From Shouchella xiaoxiensis (GTDB lineage Bacteria; Bacillota; Bacilli; Bacillales; Bacillaceae_D), in NCBI RefSeq assembly GCF_016907895.1, contig NZ_JAFBCV010000004.1:245467-309466 (forward strand): 64,000 bases of DNA. Reading direction: 5' to 3'. Of this stretch, positions 53,018 through 61,856 are shown one piece after another (the stretch's first letter is position 1; each line of letters opens with the position of its first letter). The translations under genes were made by a program, and so were the position numbers. Below the pieces are notes generated by a model, which saw only the letters and a list, made by a program, of their open reading frames with translations, did no database searches and was not told the origin of the DNA.

Positions 53018-54979
53018 TTGACTCAATATAATTATTTAGAAATGTTCTTAGAAGAAAGTACAGATCATCTTAAAGCGATGAATGAGCAGCTATTTTTATT
53101 AGAAAAAGCGTCAGATCCGATAAAAGTCTTGGCTGAGATATTTCGTTCAGCTCATACATTAAAAGGAATGGCAGCGTCAATGGGTTTTACACAAATTGCG
53201 AATGTAACCCATGTACTTGAAAATGTACTTGATGAGATGAGATCGGGAAAGATTGATGTTGACTCGGATAAGATCGATTTATTTTTTGAAGCGGTCGAAC
53301 AATTAGAACAAGCACTTGAGCAGATTGAGACTTCAGGAGCGGAGCCAACCACGTTACAGGAGCTTGAAACAAAGCTATCTCAGCTCCAGTTAAAAAACGA
53401 AAAAGTTTCGATTGAAACAGATAGTTACGATGAGTCTACTGAACATGTGATTAATCAGGCTGTTGAACAAGGAATTCCTGTTCTAGTAATCGCTGTTACG
53501 GTTGAACAGACGGCGATGCTCAAAGGTGTTCGCGCGTATATGGTTGTGGCAGAAGTTGATCAATTTGGAGAACTGCTTCACGCCAGCCCTTCTACTGAAA
53601 AACTGGAAGAAGGCGAGTTTGAAGAAACGTTCACTTTGACCGTTGCAACTGGATTAAGTGAGGAAACAGTAGTCGAGCGATTAAGCCTTATCTCTGAGAT
53701 AAGTAGTGTGAACGTGTCACCGTATGTAGGGAAGAAAGCGATTCAAGTTGAGACAAAGAGCAATGATTCAACTAATGCTGAACCTTCCTCCGTTAAAAAA
53801 ACGGACGTGAAAAATCAAAGATCAATACGTGTGCAGATTGATAAACTCGATGACCTAATGTACATGTTTGAAGAACTTGTTATTGAAAAAGGAAGACTTG
53901 AGGCGTTAGCGAATCAATTAAATCATGAGGACTTAACAAGTACTTCAGAAAAAATGAGCAGGACGATCAGCCATTTACAAGATGTAATGCTATCTGTCCG
54001 CATGATGCCGCTTGAAACGGTGTTCAGTCGTTTTCCGCGAATGGTTAGACAAGTATCCAAAGAGCTCGGTAAAAATATATCTTTTCAATTAGAGGGTACG
54101 GAAACGGAAATCGACCGAGCGATTATTGACGAGCTTAGTGACCCAATTCTCCACCTGCTACGTAATTCTATGGATCACGGGATTGAGTTGCCTAAAGAAC
54201 GAGTGGCAACCGGGAAGCCGGGTGAAGGAACAATTACACTTCGAGCTTACTACAGCGGCAGTAAAGTCGTGATTGAAATAGAAGATGATGGGGCAGGCAT
54301 TCAACGTGAGCGAGTGCTGGATAAAGCGATTTCAAATGGGCTTATCACCCTAGAACAATCGTCTTCAATGAATAATGAAGATGTCTTCCAGCTTTTATTT
54401 GCGCCTGGGTTTAGTACGGCACAAGCCGTCACTGACTTATCAGGCAGAGGCGTTGGACTTGATGTTGTAAAAACAAGTTTGCAATCACTTGGCGGCGAGA
54501 TTATGGTCACTTCAGAAGAGGGGAAGGGATCACTCTTTTCCATCGTTCTTCCACTTACGGTTTCCATTATGGAAGTGATGCTAATTGGTCTTCAGAAAGA
54601 AACATTTGCGATACCAGTTACATCAATTTTGGAAACAGCGCTATATGCTAAGAAGGATATTCAGCTATCAAACAATCAAGAAATTGTTCAAGTTAGAGGG
54701 AGATTGGTGCCCCTGTATTCATTAAATCAAGAGATGGGCCTAGATGAAAGTGATGCTGATGAAGTTCCTGTTGTTATTTTATATCAGAACAACGAGCTAG
54801 CAGCTATTAAAGTGGATACGCTTATCGGCCATCAAGAAATTGTCCTAAAATCACTAGGGTCAATTCTTAAGCAAACAAAAGGCTTGCTCGGTGCCACAAT
54901 TCTTGGTAGTGGAGAAATTGCCATGATTGTTGATGCATCCGCATTTTTTACAAGCAAACGAGGTGGGGCCAATGAGTGA
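53018..54979 (+). CDS. cheA: CheA, chemotaxis histidine kinase
   Basis: CheA phosphorylates CheY and CheB in response to chemoreceptors. The 653-residue product has the P1 phosphotransfer domain with the phospho-His in RSAHTLKGMAASMG (about residue 46), a P2 region, the P3 dimerisation helices (about 275-335), the P4 ATPase with N-box LLRNSMDHGIE, G1 EDDGAGI and G2 GRGVGLDVVK, and the P5 CheW-like domain at the C-terminus. I start at TTG 53018, nine bases from GAGGTGG; GTG 53006 lies inside that site. cheW overlaps its end. In most Bacillus cheA is in the fla/che operon; here only cheW accompanies it. Confidence 0.95.
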   Translation: MTQYNYLEMFLEESTDHLKAMNEQLFLLEKASDPIKVLAEIFRSAHTLKGMAASMGFTQIANVTHVLENVLDEMRSGKIDVDSDKIDLFFEAVEQLEQALEQIETSGAEPTTLQELETKLSQLQLKNEKVSIETDSYDESTEHVINQAVEQGIPVLVIAVTVEQTAMLKGVRAYMVVAEVDQFGELLHASPSTEKLEEGEFEETFTLTVATGLSEETVVERLSLISEISSVNVSPYVGKKAIQVETKSNDSTNAEPSSVKKTDVKNQRSIRVQIDKLDDLMYMFEELVIEKGRLEALANQLNHEDLTSTSEKMSRTISHLQDVMLSVRMMPLETVFSRFPRMVRQVSKELGKNISFQLEGTETEIDRAIIDELSDPILHLLRNSMDHGIELPKERVATGKPGEGTITLRAYYSGSKVVIEIEDDGAGIQRERVLDKAISNGLITLEQSSSMNNEDVFQLLFAPGFSTAQAVTDLSGRGVGLDVVKTSLQSLGGEIMVTSEEGKGSLFSIVLPLTVSIMEVMLIGLQKETFAIPVTSILETALYAKKDIQLSNNQEIVQVRGRLVPLYSLNQEMGLDESDADEVPVVILYQNNELAAIKVDTLIGHQEIVLKSLGSILKQTKGLLGATILGSGEIAMIVDASAFFTSKRGGANE

Positions 54980-55436
54980 GAACCAGTTAAAAGTATTAGC
55001 GTGTACGGTAGGAATGGAGCAATATGGAGTTGAATTAAAGCAACTATCATCGATTGAGAAGCCAGAGGGCATAGCGCGAGTTCCAAATGTCCCTAGTATC
55101 ATTAGAGGAGTTGTTCTTGTTCGTGGGGAACTTGTTCCGGTTATTGATTTAAAAGGACTGGACCAGCAAGAAAATACTGAAATAACCGCATATACACGGT
55201 TGCTTGTTTGCAAAAAAGACGAGGGCGATATGGCGTTGCTCGTCGATCAGGCTTCCGATATTGTTGATATCGTTGAAGAATCCATTAATGATGGGATCAG
55301 TACTTCGGGGAAAGAGTATCGAACTGGCATGGTTGAGACTGCTATTGGATTAATGACATTAATTGAAACAAAGAAGCTTGCTGAACAAGTTGAGCTCATC
55401 CATAGTGATTTAGAAAAAGCTAACCTCACAAAATAG
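54972..55436 (+). CDS. cheW: CheW, chemotaxis coupling protein
   Basis: CheW bridges chemoreceptors and CheA P5. The 154-residue product is a single CheW domain (GMEQYGVELKQLSSIEKPEG, IRGVVLVRGELVPVIDL, ALLVDQASDIVDI). ATG 54972 overlaps the cheA stop by eight bases, with GAGGTGGGG upstream. It converges with asnB. Confidence 0.95.
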   Translation: MSENQLKVLACTVGMEQYGVELKQLSSIEKPEGIARVPNVPSIIRGVVLVRGELVPVIDLKGLDQQENTEITAYTRLLVCKKDEGDMALLVDQASDIVDIVEESINDGISTSGKEYRTGMVETAIGLMTLIETKKLAEQVELIHSDLEKANLTK

Positions 55437-55449
55437 GAGGTTAGCTTTT
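55414..55449. terminator. Bidirectional terminator between cheW and asnB
   Basis: AAAAAGCTAACCTC (55414-55427) pairs with GAGGTTAGCTTTT (55437-55449). It overlaps the last codons of both convergent genes. Confidence 0.88.
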
Positions 55450-57330
55450 GTTTTGAATTTTTTGTTCGACAAACGTTTGACTGTTCTCGGAGAGATGAAT
55501 GGAGTGCCACATCATGTAGCTCAATACCGTCCATAATTTACGGCTATAATCAGCTTGATTTGCTTTATGTGCATCCAGCATAGCTAGAATAAAATCTTTA
55601 TTAAAGAGATCCTCTGTAGGGCTTTCAAGAATAAGCGACCTTGCCCATAAATACAATTCGTTCTTCAACCAGGCTCGAATTGGAACTGGAAAACCTAATT
55701 TCTTTCGTTGCACAATTGAGGCTGGAATGACTTCTTTCATGGCCATCCGCAAGATATACTTTGTTGTCTTGTGTGCAAGCTTATCATCTGTATGAAGAGA
55801 ACGTGCTAATGCAAAAACCTCTTTATCTAAGAAGGGAACTCGTAATTCCAGTGAATGAGCCATTGTCATCCGATCTGCTTTTACAAGAATGTCTGAAGCA
55901 AGCCAGGTATGCATATCAATATATTGCATTTTTGTTGAATCATCGTAATGTGGGACTTGCTGATAAAGCGATTCGGTTACTTCTGTAAATGGGTGTGCTG
56001 GATTGTAAGCGTTGAGCAAGTCTGCTTTTTCTTCTTCTTTAAAAATAAACGCATTCCCCACATAACGCTGTTCGATCGGTGTTGTACCACGAATTAGATA
56101 ATTACGGCCTTTTACAGAAGAAGGCAACTTTGTAGCGAAACGATTTATCGCCGACTGCATTGGTTTTGGAATACGCTTGAACCAGGCTAAATCGAGTGGC
56201 TCCCGATAGATATTGTATCCTCCGAATAGCTCATCTGCTCCCTCACCTGAAAGAACAACTTTAACATGCTTGCTCGCTTCCTTTGCAACGAAATACAGTG
56301 GAACTGCTGCGGGATCGGCAACTGGTTCGTCCATATGCCAAATGATCTTAGGCAATTCTTGTATGAACTCTTCAGGCGTAATGATTTTTGAGATATGTTT
56401 CACGCCTAGTTTCTGAGCACTTTCTTGGGCAATATTAATCTCGCTAAAACCATCAACTTCAAATCCAACGGTAAACGTGAGCAGTTCTGGATTTATTTCC
56501 CTTGCTAACGCCACAATCGCAGTCGAGTCAATACCGCTCGAAAGAAACGCGCCAACGGGTACATCAGAGCGCATATGTTTTTGGACGGAATCTCTTAAGC
56601 ACTCTTCCGTTTGTTTTATTTTATTTTCACCAATGATTTTAGCTTGTGGTTGAAAGAGACGGTTGCTGTATGACTGTATTGTATGCTGGTGCTGTTTATT
56701 AATGGTTAAGGTATGCCCTGGAAGGAGCTTGTGAATCCCATTTGTTAATGTACTTGGTTCAGGTACATACTGAAAGGTCATGTAATGTTGTAAGGATTGG
56801 TGATTGATCGTTATCTCATGATGTAACAAAGGCATAATTGATTTTTGTTCGGATGCAAAGAAGAAACGTTCTTGATCTTCAAAATAATAGAAAGGCTTAA
56901 TGCCAAATCGATCTCTCGCACAAAATAATTGACTTGATTCATTATCCCAGATAGCAAAGGCAAACATCCCCCGAAGTTTTTCGACCATAGCTGGTCCTTC
57001 CGCAACAAACAACGCAAGTAAAACTTCAGTATCCGATTGCGTTGCAAAGTGATAACCCTGTTGTAATAGGTTTTCACGTAGTTCAATATAGTTGTATATC
57101 TCTCCGTTAAAGACGATTTGATAACGATAGTTTTCATATGAAAGCGGCTGGATGCCATTTTTAATGTCGATGATACTTAACCGTTTAAAGCCAAGACGCA
57201 CGCTGTTATTTTTGTAGACACCAGTCTGATCTGGTCCACGGTGATGGATTGCTTCCAAGGCTTGATTCCAAGTATTTTCATGTAAATAATCGTGCTTTTC
57301 TTTAAGTAATTCTCCAATAAAGCCACACAC
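55441..57330 (-). CDS. asnB: Asparagine synthetase, glutamine-hydrolysing
   Basis: AsnB makes asparagine from aspartate using glutamine nitrogen and ATP. The 629-residue product has the N-terminal Ntn glutaminase with catalytic Cys2 (V/M-C-G-F-I), HHRGPD and FNGEIYNY, and the C-terminal synthetase domain with the PP-loop LSSGIDST near 255 and LSGEGADELFGGY. GTG 57330 must be the start because it places Cys at position 2 and has GGAGGT seven bases upstream; a longer frame from 57345 is rejected. Length fits B. subtilis AsnB. Confidence 0.96.
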   Translation of the reverse strand: MCGFIGELLKEKHDYLHENTWNQALEAIHHRGPDQTGVYKNNSVRLGFKRLSIIDIKNGIQPLSYENYRYQIVFNGEIYNYIELRENLLQQGYHFATQSDTEVLLALFVAEGPAMVEKLRGMFAFAIWDNESSQLFCARDRFGIKPFYYFEDQERFFFASEQKSIMPLLHHEITINHQSLQHYMTFQYVPEPSTLTNGIHKLLPGHTLTINKQHQHTIQSYSNRLFQPQAKIIGENKIKQTEECLRDSVQKHMRSDVPVGAFLSSGIDSTAIVALAREINPELLTFTVGFEVDGFSEINIAQESAQKLGVKHISKIITPEEFIQELPKIIWHMDEPVADPAAVPLYFVAKEASKHVKVVLSGEGADELFGGYNIYREPLDLAWFKRIPKPMQSAINRFATKLPSSVKGRNYLIRGTTPIEQRYVGNAFIFKEEEKADLLNAYNPAHPFTEVTESLYQQVPHYDDSTKMQYIDMHTWLASDILVKADRMTMAHSLELRVPFLDKEVFALARSLHTDDKLAHKTTKYILRMAMKEVIPASIVQRKKLGFPVPIRAWLKNELYLWARSLILESPTEDLFNKDFILAMLDAHKANQADYSRKLWTVLSYMMWHSIHLSENSQTFVEQKIQNKS

Positions 57331-57350
57331 AGTTTCTACCTCCAAGATGA

Positions 57351-57424
57351 ATTATACTTTTAACCAATGCTTGTCTAGTAAACGCTGGCCAGCAGGTTTA
57401 CTGCTAACGATTACAGGGTATAAA
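57351..57424. promoter_or_regulatory. Divergent promoters of asnB and the IDEAL-domain gene, with a palindrome
   Basis: Minus strand: TATAAT at 57356-57351, giving a very short asnB leader. Plus strand: TTTACT (57397-57402), 16 bases, TATAAA (57419-57424). GCTGGCCAGC, a perfect 10-base palindrome (57384-57393) flanked by AAAC and GTTT, lies between the two. Confidence 0.5.
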
Positions 57425-57468
57425 AGGGGTAAATAAATTTAATGATTAATACAAATGGAGGGAGAACA

Positions 57469-57762
57469 ATGAAAGAACCATTTGCAATTGATAAGGATGT
57501 ACTAAGACAGCTTCAAATAATAAATCGATTAGAAGTTCGTACCGATCTTACTGTTCAATCACTCTATGCAAAGGCTGTTCTAACCTACTCCATGTATTAC
57601 TTTAAAAAAGCATATTTACAAAAACAAATCGATATAGCTTTAGATGATAGAGACAAAGAGTTGTTTCATATTCTCTCGACGGAATTATCTTCACATTGTG
57701 AACAGTTCAAAAACGGTAGGACACTCCATGAGAATGGCTACAATCTTTACTTAAAATTTTAA
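57469..57762 (+). CDS. Small IDEAL-domain protein
   Basis: A 97-residue protein with an IDEAL-type motif (QKQIDIALDDRDKELFHILS, about residues 56-75), named for its I-D-x-A-L core. IDEAL domains occur in small Firmicutes proteins such as YpiB and in ComK-related regulation; the function of this one is unknown. ATG 57469 follows TGGAGGGAG. It has its own promoter and terminator. Confidence 0.75.
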   Translation: MKEPFAIDKDVLRQLQIINRLEVRTDLTVQSLYAKAVLTYSMYYFKKAYLQKQIDIALDDRDKELFHILSTELSSHCEQFKNGRTLHENGYNLYLKF

Positions 57763-57772
57763 AGCTATTAAG

Positions 57773-57798
57773 AGATCCGCTAGCTGGATCTTTTTTTT
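57773..57798 (+). terminator. Terminator after the IDEAL-domain gene
   Basis: AGATCC (57773-57778) pairs with GGATCT (57786-57791) around GCTAGCT, followed by Ts. Confidence 0.75.
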
Positions 57799-57974
57799 GA
57801 GCTTACTTTCAATGATTTGAGTTATACTATTACTAAGTGCTTTTTATAAACAAGGTATCTTAATTTGTTAGTTTGTGCATTAGCGAGCTTTTTATACACA
57901 TGGACAATTTCTTTTGAATAAATAAAGGTAAGAAAGCTTCGTTTAACCAATATGAAAAGAGGAGGCGGTGTAAG

Positions 57975-58823
57975 ATGACTACTAACGAAACCGTCTACTG
58001 TCGGACAGAGTTTGGACAGCTAATGGAAGTGCTTGTATGTGAACCACGTTTTATGGCTATTAAGGAGCCCATTAATAAAATTCAGAGAACATACGTAAAA
58101 GAGAATATTGATAAAAAACTGGCTTGTGCCCAGCATAATCAGCTTGTACAAACGCTGAAGGAACATGGTGTGACTGTTCACACAGTGCCAGCAGCTGAAC
58201 AATTCCCGGAACAGGTTTTTATGCGTGACAGCGGGTTTACGATTGAAGATACGCTTTATATCGCTCGGATGGAAAGTGCAATTCGTCGTGGAGAAGAAAA
58301 AAAATTGAACGCTTTTTTAGAATCAATTGGCAAACCCTACCACATGCTAGAAAAGGGAACGATTGAGGGAGGAGATGTTATTCTCACTGAGAACACAGTT
58401 TATGTTGGTTCAAGTGGTCGGACATCGAAAGATAGCATTGAAGTGTTAAAGAATAATCACCCAAGTTTACAATTCCAGTGGATTGATTTTGATCACTCAT
58501 ACTTACATCTTGATTGTGTCTTTCAACCGGTTTCAAATGATTATGCCCTTATTTATGAGCAAGCAATTGAAGAAGAGTCACTGCAACTACTTAAAAAAGC
58601 GTATACCTGTATACCTGTTTCAAAAGAAGAACAGTTTCACTTAGGTGTTAATATTCTTTCGATTGGTAATGGAAAAATAATTGCTTTGCCGATGAACAAG
58701 TTTACAAATGCCTTATTAAGAGAAGAAGGATTTACAGTCATTGAAGTGGAATTTTCAGAAATTATTAAATCGGGTGGGTCATTCCGTTGTGTTACGCTGC
58801 CGGTACTACGGCATTCGATTTGA
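57975..58823 (+). CDS. Amidinotransferase-family hydrolase (DDAH-like, YkgA-like)
   Basis: A 282-residue pentein-fold enzyme of the guanidine-modifying superfamily. It has the substrate-binding FMRDSGF segment, EGGDVI, the catalytic His178 in YLHLDCVF and the nucleophile Cys272 in GGSFRCVTLP near the C-terminus. Length and motifs fit dimethylarginine dimethylaminohydrolase and B. subtilis YkgA. Whether it acts on arginine, methylarginine or another guanidine is not decided by the sequence. GAGGAGGCGG precedes the ATG. Confidence 0.9.
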   Translation: MTTNETVYCRTEFGQLMEVLVCEPRFMAIKEPINKIQRTYVKENIDKKLACAQHNQLVQTLKEHGVTVHTVPAAEQFPEQVFMRDSGFTIEDTLYIARMESAIRRGEEKKLNAFLESIGKPYHMLEKGTIEGGDVILTENTVYVGSSGRTSKDSIEVLKNNHPSLQFQWIDFDHSYLHLDCVFQPVSNDYALIYEQAIEEESLQLLKKAYTCIPVSKEEQFHLGVNILSIGNGKIIALPMNKFTNALLREEGFTVIEVEFSEIIKSGGSFRCVTLPVLRHSI

Positions 58824-58885
58824 ATGATTAGGGCTAAATCTGGTTACATTACGGAAAACGATCGAGAGAGAGAGGGCGTGCCGAA

Positions 58886-60358
58886 ATGAACCAGAAAGAT
58901 GGAAATTCAGCATTTCAAGAACGTCTTAAACGGATAGGGCAAGGTGGTGGAGAGGCACGTTTGCAAAAGCAACATGCTCTCGGCAAAATGAGCGCTAGAG
59001 AACGAATTAATCAATTGTTGGATCGAGATAGTTTTGTTGAACATCAACGATTTGCAGTGGGTGCAAATGGCTTGCCAGGAGATGGAGTTATTACAGGGTT
59101 TGGTAAAATTAATCAAATGGATGTCTGTTTGTATGCGCAAGATTTCACCGTGTTTGGCGGTACATTGGGCATGGCTCATGCTAAAAAGATATGCGCAATT
59201 ATGGATTTAGCTGTCGAGATGAATACGCCAATTATCGGGTTAATCGATTCGGGTGGAGCGCGAATTCAAGAAGGCATCGATGCGCTTAATGGGTATGGAG
59301 AGCTATTTAAACGGAATGCCCGTTATTCGGGTCTCATTCCACAGCTCTCTATTATATTAGGTCCTTGTGCGGGTGGGGCAGCTTATTCTCCGGCATTAAC
59401 AGATGCTATTTTTATGGTGGAAGAAATCAGTCAGTTATTTATAACAGGACCTAAAGTGTTGCAAGCGATAAGCGGCGAGGAAGTGTCTGTTGAAGAGCTA
59501 GGGGGCTACCGCGTTCACGCTCATAAAAGTGGTGTGGCTCACTTTGTTGCGCAAACAGAAACAGAAGCTTTTCAACAAGTAGCTCAATTTTTATCCTATT
59601 TACCGATGAATTTGCAAAAAAAATTAAGCTTGCAAGAAAATCCGAAAGAGATTTCAACATGTTTACCATTAGATGATCGCAGCGTCTATAACGTTAAGGA
59701 TGTAATTGATTGTATTGCCGATCAGCAATCATTTTTTGAAATGGGAAAATCATTTGCTCGAAATCTCGTAACGGGCTTTATTCGGCTGAATGGTAAATCT
59801 GTTGGTGTTATCGCAAATAATCCAATTCATTTGGCAGGATGTATCGATATTGATGCAAGTGATAAATGTGCTCGGTTTGTGCGATTTTGTGATTGTTTTA
59901 ACATTCCTCTGCTTGTTTTAGAGGATGTTAGTGGATTTATTCCAGGAAGTGAGCAAGAAAATAGAGGGCTGTTAAGGCATGGTGCAAAAATAATTTATGC
60001 ATTCGTAGAAGCGACTGTACCAAAAGTAACTGTCATCTTAAGAAAAGCATACGGTGGTGCCTTTGTAGCGATGAATAGTAAAGCGATTGGAGCAGACTTC
60101 GTTTTTGCATGGCCGTCTGCGAAAATCGCCGTAATGGGATCAAGTGGTGCCTCTTCAGTACTCCAAAACAAAGAGAGCGGAAGTACAAAAGATGATCAAG
60201 CGCAATCCTCGCCCCTTTTGTCAGCTGAAAAAGGATTAATTGACGATGTTATTTTACCTGAAGAAACTAGAAAAATTCTTATATCGACATACTTACTCAT
60301 CGATAAAAAAAGAAAGGCATTAGGCACTTTTCGAAAGCACGGAAATATGCCTTTGTAG
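58886..60358 (+). CDS. Acyl-CoA carboxylase carboxyltransferase subunit
   Basis: A 490-residue biotin-dependent carboxyltransferase of the PccB/MmdA/YqjD type. It has LGKMSARERINQLLD (N-terminal), GLIDSGGARIQEG, GPCAGGAAYSPALTD, and the second crotonase-like half with LVLEDVSGFIPGSEQE, AYGGAFVAMNSKA. Substrates are probably propionyl-CoA or methylcrotonyl-CoA-like. No biotin carboxylase or BCCP gene is adjacent, so the partner is elsewhere. It is slightly shorter than usual (about 510), with the C-terminal part divergent. Confidence 0.9.
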   Translation: MNQKDGNSAFQERLKRIGQGGGEARLQKQHALGKMSARERINQLLDRDSFVEHQRFAVGANGLPGDGVITGFGKINQMDVCLYAQDFTVFGGTLGMAHAKKICAIMDLAVEMNTPIIGLIDSGGARIQEGIDALNGYGELFKRNARYSGLIPQLSIILGPCAGGAAYSPALTDAIFMVEEISQLFITGPKVLQAISGEEVSVEELGGYRVHAHKSGVAHFVAQTETEAFQQVAQFLSYLPMNLQKKLSLQENPKEISTCLPLDDRSVYNVKDVIDCIADQQSFFEMGKSFARNLVTGFIRLNGKSVGVIANNPIHLAGCIDIDASDKCARFVRFCDCFNIPLLVLEDVSGFIPGSEQENRGLLRHGAKIIYAFVEATVPKVTVILRKAYGGAFVAMNSKAIGADFVFAWPSAKIAVMGSSGASSVLQNKESGSTKDDQAQSSPLLSAEKGLIDDVILPEETRKILISTYLLIDKKRKALGTFRKHGNMPL

Positions 60359-60449
60359 TTTATTAGATGTTTTTCTTTTTCTCCTCAGCAATCCTATGGT
60401 ACCATACGATTGAAGTAGATTATTGGGAGAAGAAAGTGAGTCGTAGAGT

Positions 60450-61004
60450 ATGCTTGTTTTAACTGAAGGTTGGTTTCAATTTAGTTTAATCATATTAATG
60501 ATTATTTTGCTTGCTGTGAGCTTATTAATGGTTCATGCATTTTTAAGAAAAAAAGAGCGTTACTCAAAGAAAAAAGAGCAGACAAGCTCATTCCTTACTT
60601 TTTTAAGCGTCCTTACGATTTATTTCGCTTTATCCATCTCCATGCCAGAGGCCTTCTATGCAGATGTTCTAATTACGTCTGATGATGAACAACTAGTTGA
60701 AGATGAGCATGTACGCTACTTCTCTTTTTCATCAATCTATCGCGTTCATGCGATTGAGACTGGCGCGTTTACAAGAGAAGCACAAGGTACTACGGTTCTA
60801 ATAAACACGGAATTTTATCAACCGTTGTTTGAGTTAGTCGATGATGACGAATCACTGTTGCGATCTGATGGAACAGTTGATATGTCGCAATATCTGGATA
60901 AAACGATCGTCCCTGCCCTGCAGCAGCTTGACGATGAGGAAATCACGTTAACGCAGCTTTATGAACGATATCCACATCATCAATTTAGCTTTCAAGAAGA
61001 GTGA
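60450..61004 (+). CDS. Membrane protein of unknown function
   Basis: A 184-residue protein with two hydrophobic segments (about 8-31 and 46-66) followed by an acidic extracytoplasmic region rich in Asp/Glu (about 68-184). I recognise no family. The ribosome-binding site is weak (GGGAG about 20 bases upstream), so the start is uncertain. It lies between an orphan carboxyltransferase and a rhodanese, with no clear operon partner. Confidence 0.65.
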   Translation: MLVLTEGWFQFSLIILMIILLAVSLLMVHAFLRKKERYSKKKEQTSSFLTFLSVLTIYFALSISMPEAFYADVLITSDDEQLVEDEHVRYFSFSSIYRVHAIETGAFTREAQGTTVLINTEFYQPLFELVDDDESLLRSDGTVDMSQYLDKTIVPALQQLDDEEITLTQLYERYPHHQFSFQEE

Positions 61005-61067
61005 GGATGTTAGCAAAACTTGCTGATTATCTAGCAGAAAGCTACACTAGTTATGGAGGTGACGACA

Positions 61068-61436
61068 ATGAGTCGTGATGTAGACGGGATTACACAAATT
61101 TCAACAGATGAATTAAAAGCAATCATAACAAATCAAGCAAAAGAACCTATAATTATTGATGTACGTGAAGTTGATGAATATGAAGATGGGCACTTACCAG
61201 GTGTGCCACTTATTCCAATGAATGTGATACCAACAATGGTTGATCAATTGGATCAATCAAAGAGTTATCTTTTGATTTGCAGAAGTGGGCGACGTAGTCA
61301 AAACACCGCACTGTACATGAAAGAGCAAGGGTTTGCAAATGTACGTAATTATGAAGGTGGCATGCTTGATTGGGACGGAGAGCTTACGTTTGGACAAGAA
61401 TGGATTGTCAAAGATCCAAAAGAATTAGATACATGA
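61068..61436 (+). CDS. Rhodanese-like sulfurtransferase
   Basis: A 122-residue single-domain rhodanese. The active-site loop is Cys71 in LLICRSGRRS, preceded by IIDVREVDEYEDGHLPG. It probably transfers sulfane sulfur; the partner is unknown. ATG 61068 follows GGAGGTGA; an earlier in-frame start at 61053 overlaps that site. Confidence 0.9.
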   Translation: MSRDVDGITQISTDELKAIITNQAKEPIIIDVREVDEYEDGHLPGVPLIPMNVIPTMVDQLDQSKSYLLICRSGRRSQNTALYMKEQGFANVRNYEGGMLDWDGELTFGQEWIVKDPKELDT

Positions 61437-61444
61437 TTATAAAG

Positions 61445-61471
61445 AGAGCCTCTTCTTGAAAGGCTCTTTTT
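61445..61471 (+). terminator. Terminator after the rhodanese gene
   Basis: GAGCCT pairs with AGGCTC across a short loop, followed by TTTT. Confidence 0.7.
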
Positions 61472-61543
61472 AAGGTTTATCAAGTCAATTTTAGGGAACA
61501 AATAAAGAGAAACGATTCTCGTATTTGGAAGGGGTTGTAGACG

Positions 61544-61804
61544 ATGGATATGAAAAAAACAGCAACAGCAGTCGTTGTAGCAGGTGCAGTTGGAGCGATT
61601 ACGGTATGCTTAACCGACGAAACAAGAAGAGAGCAGGTTAAAGCACAATCAAGAAACGTGTTAAACAAATTAACAGGAAAAACAAAGGAAGAGAAAATCA
61701 AAACATTTCAGTTAGGTAACCCACAACCTTCAACTGAAGATAGTAAAATGGTCGATGAAGGCTCATTGTATAGCATTCAGCGATACAACGAGAAGTATCA
61801 GTAG
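61544..61804 (+). CDS. Small YtxH-like protein
   Basis: An 86-residue protein with an N-terminal hydrophobic segment (about 6-23, AVVVAGAVGAITVCL) followed by a charged helical tail. It resembles small membrane-anchored YtxH-like stress proteins but the match is weak. GGAAGGGG precedes the ATG. Confidence 0.65.
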   Translation: MDMKKTATAVVVAGAVGAITVCLTDETRREQVKAQSRNVLNKLTGKTKEEKIKTFQLGNPQPSTEDSKMVDEGSLYSIQRYNEKYQ

Positions 61805-61813
61805 AGCAATGAT

Positions 61814-61837
61814 AGCTGCCTCCAAGGCGGCTTTTTT
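61814..61837 (+). terminator. Terminator before yitV
   Basis: AGCTGCCT pairs with AGGCGGCT (one G-T) and is followed by six Ts. It lies between the small gene and the yitV ribosome-binding site. Confidence 0.7.
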
Positions 61838-61856
61838 AAACGAAGGAGTGGAACGC

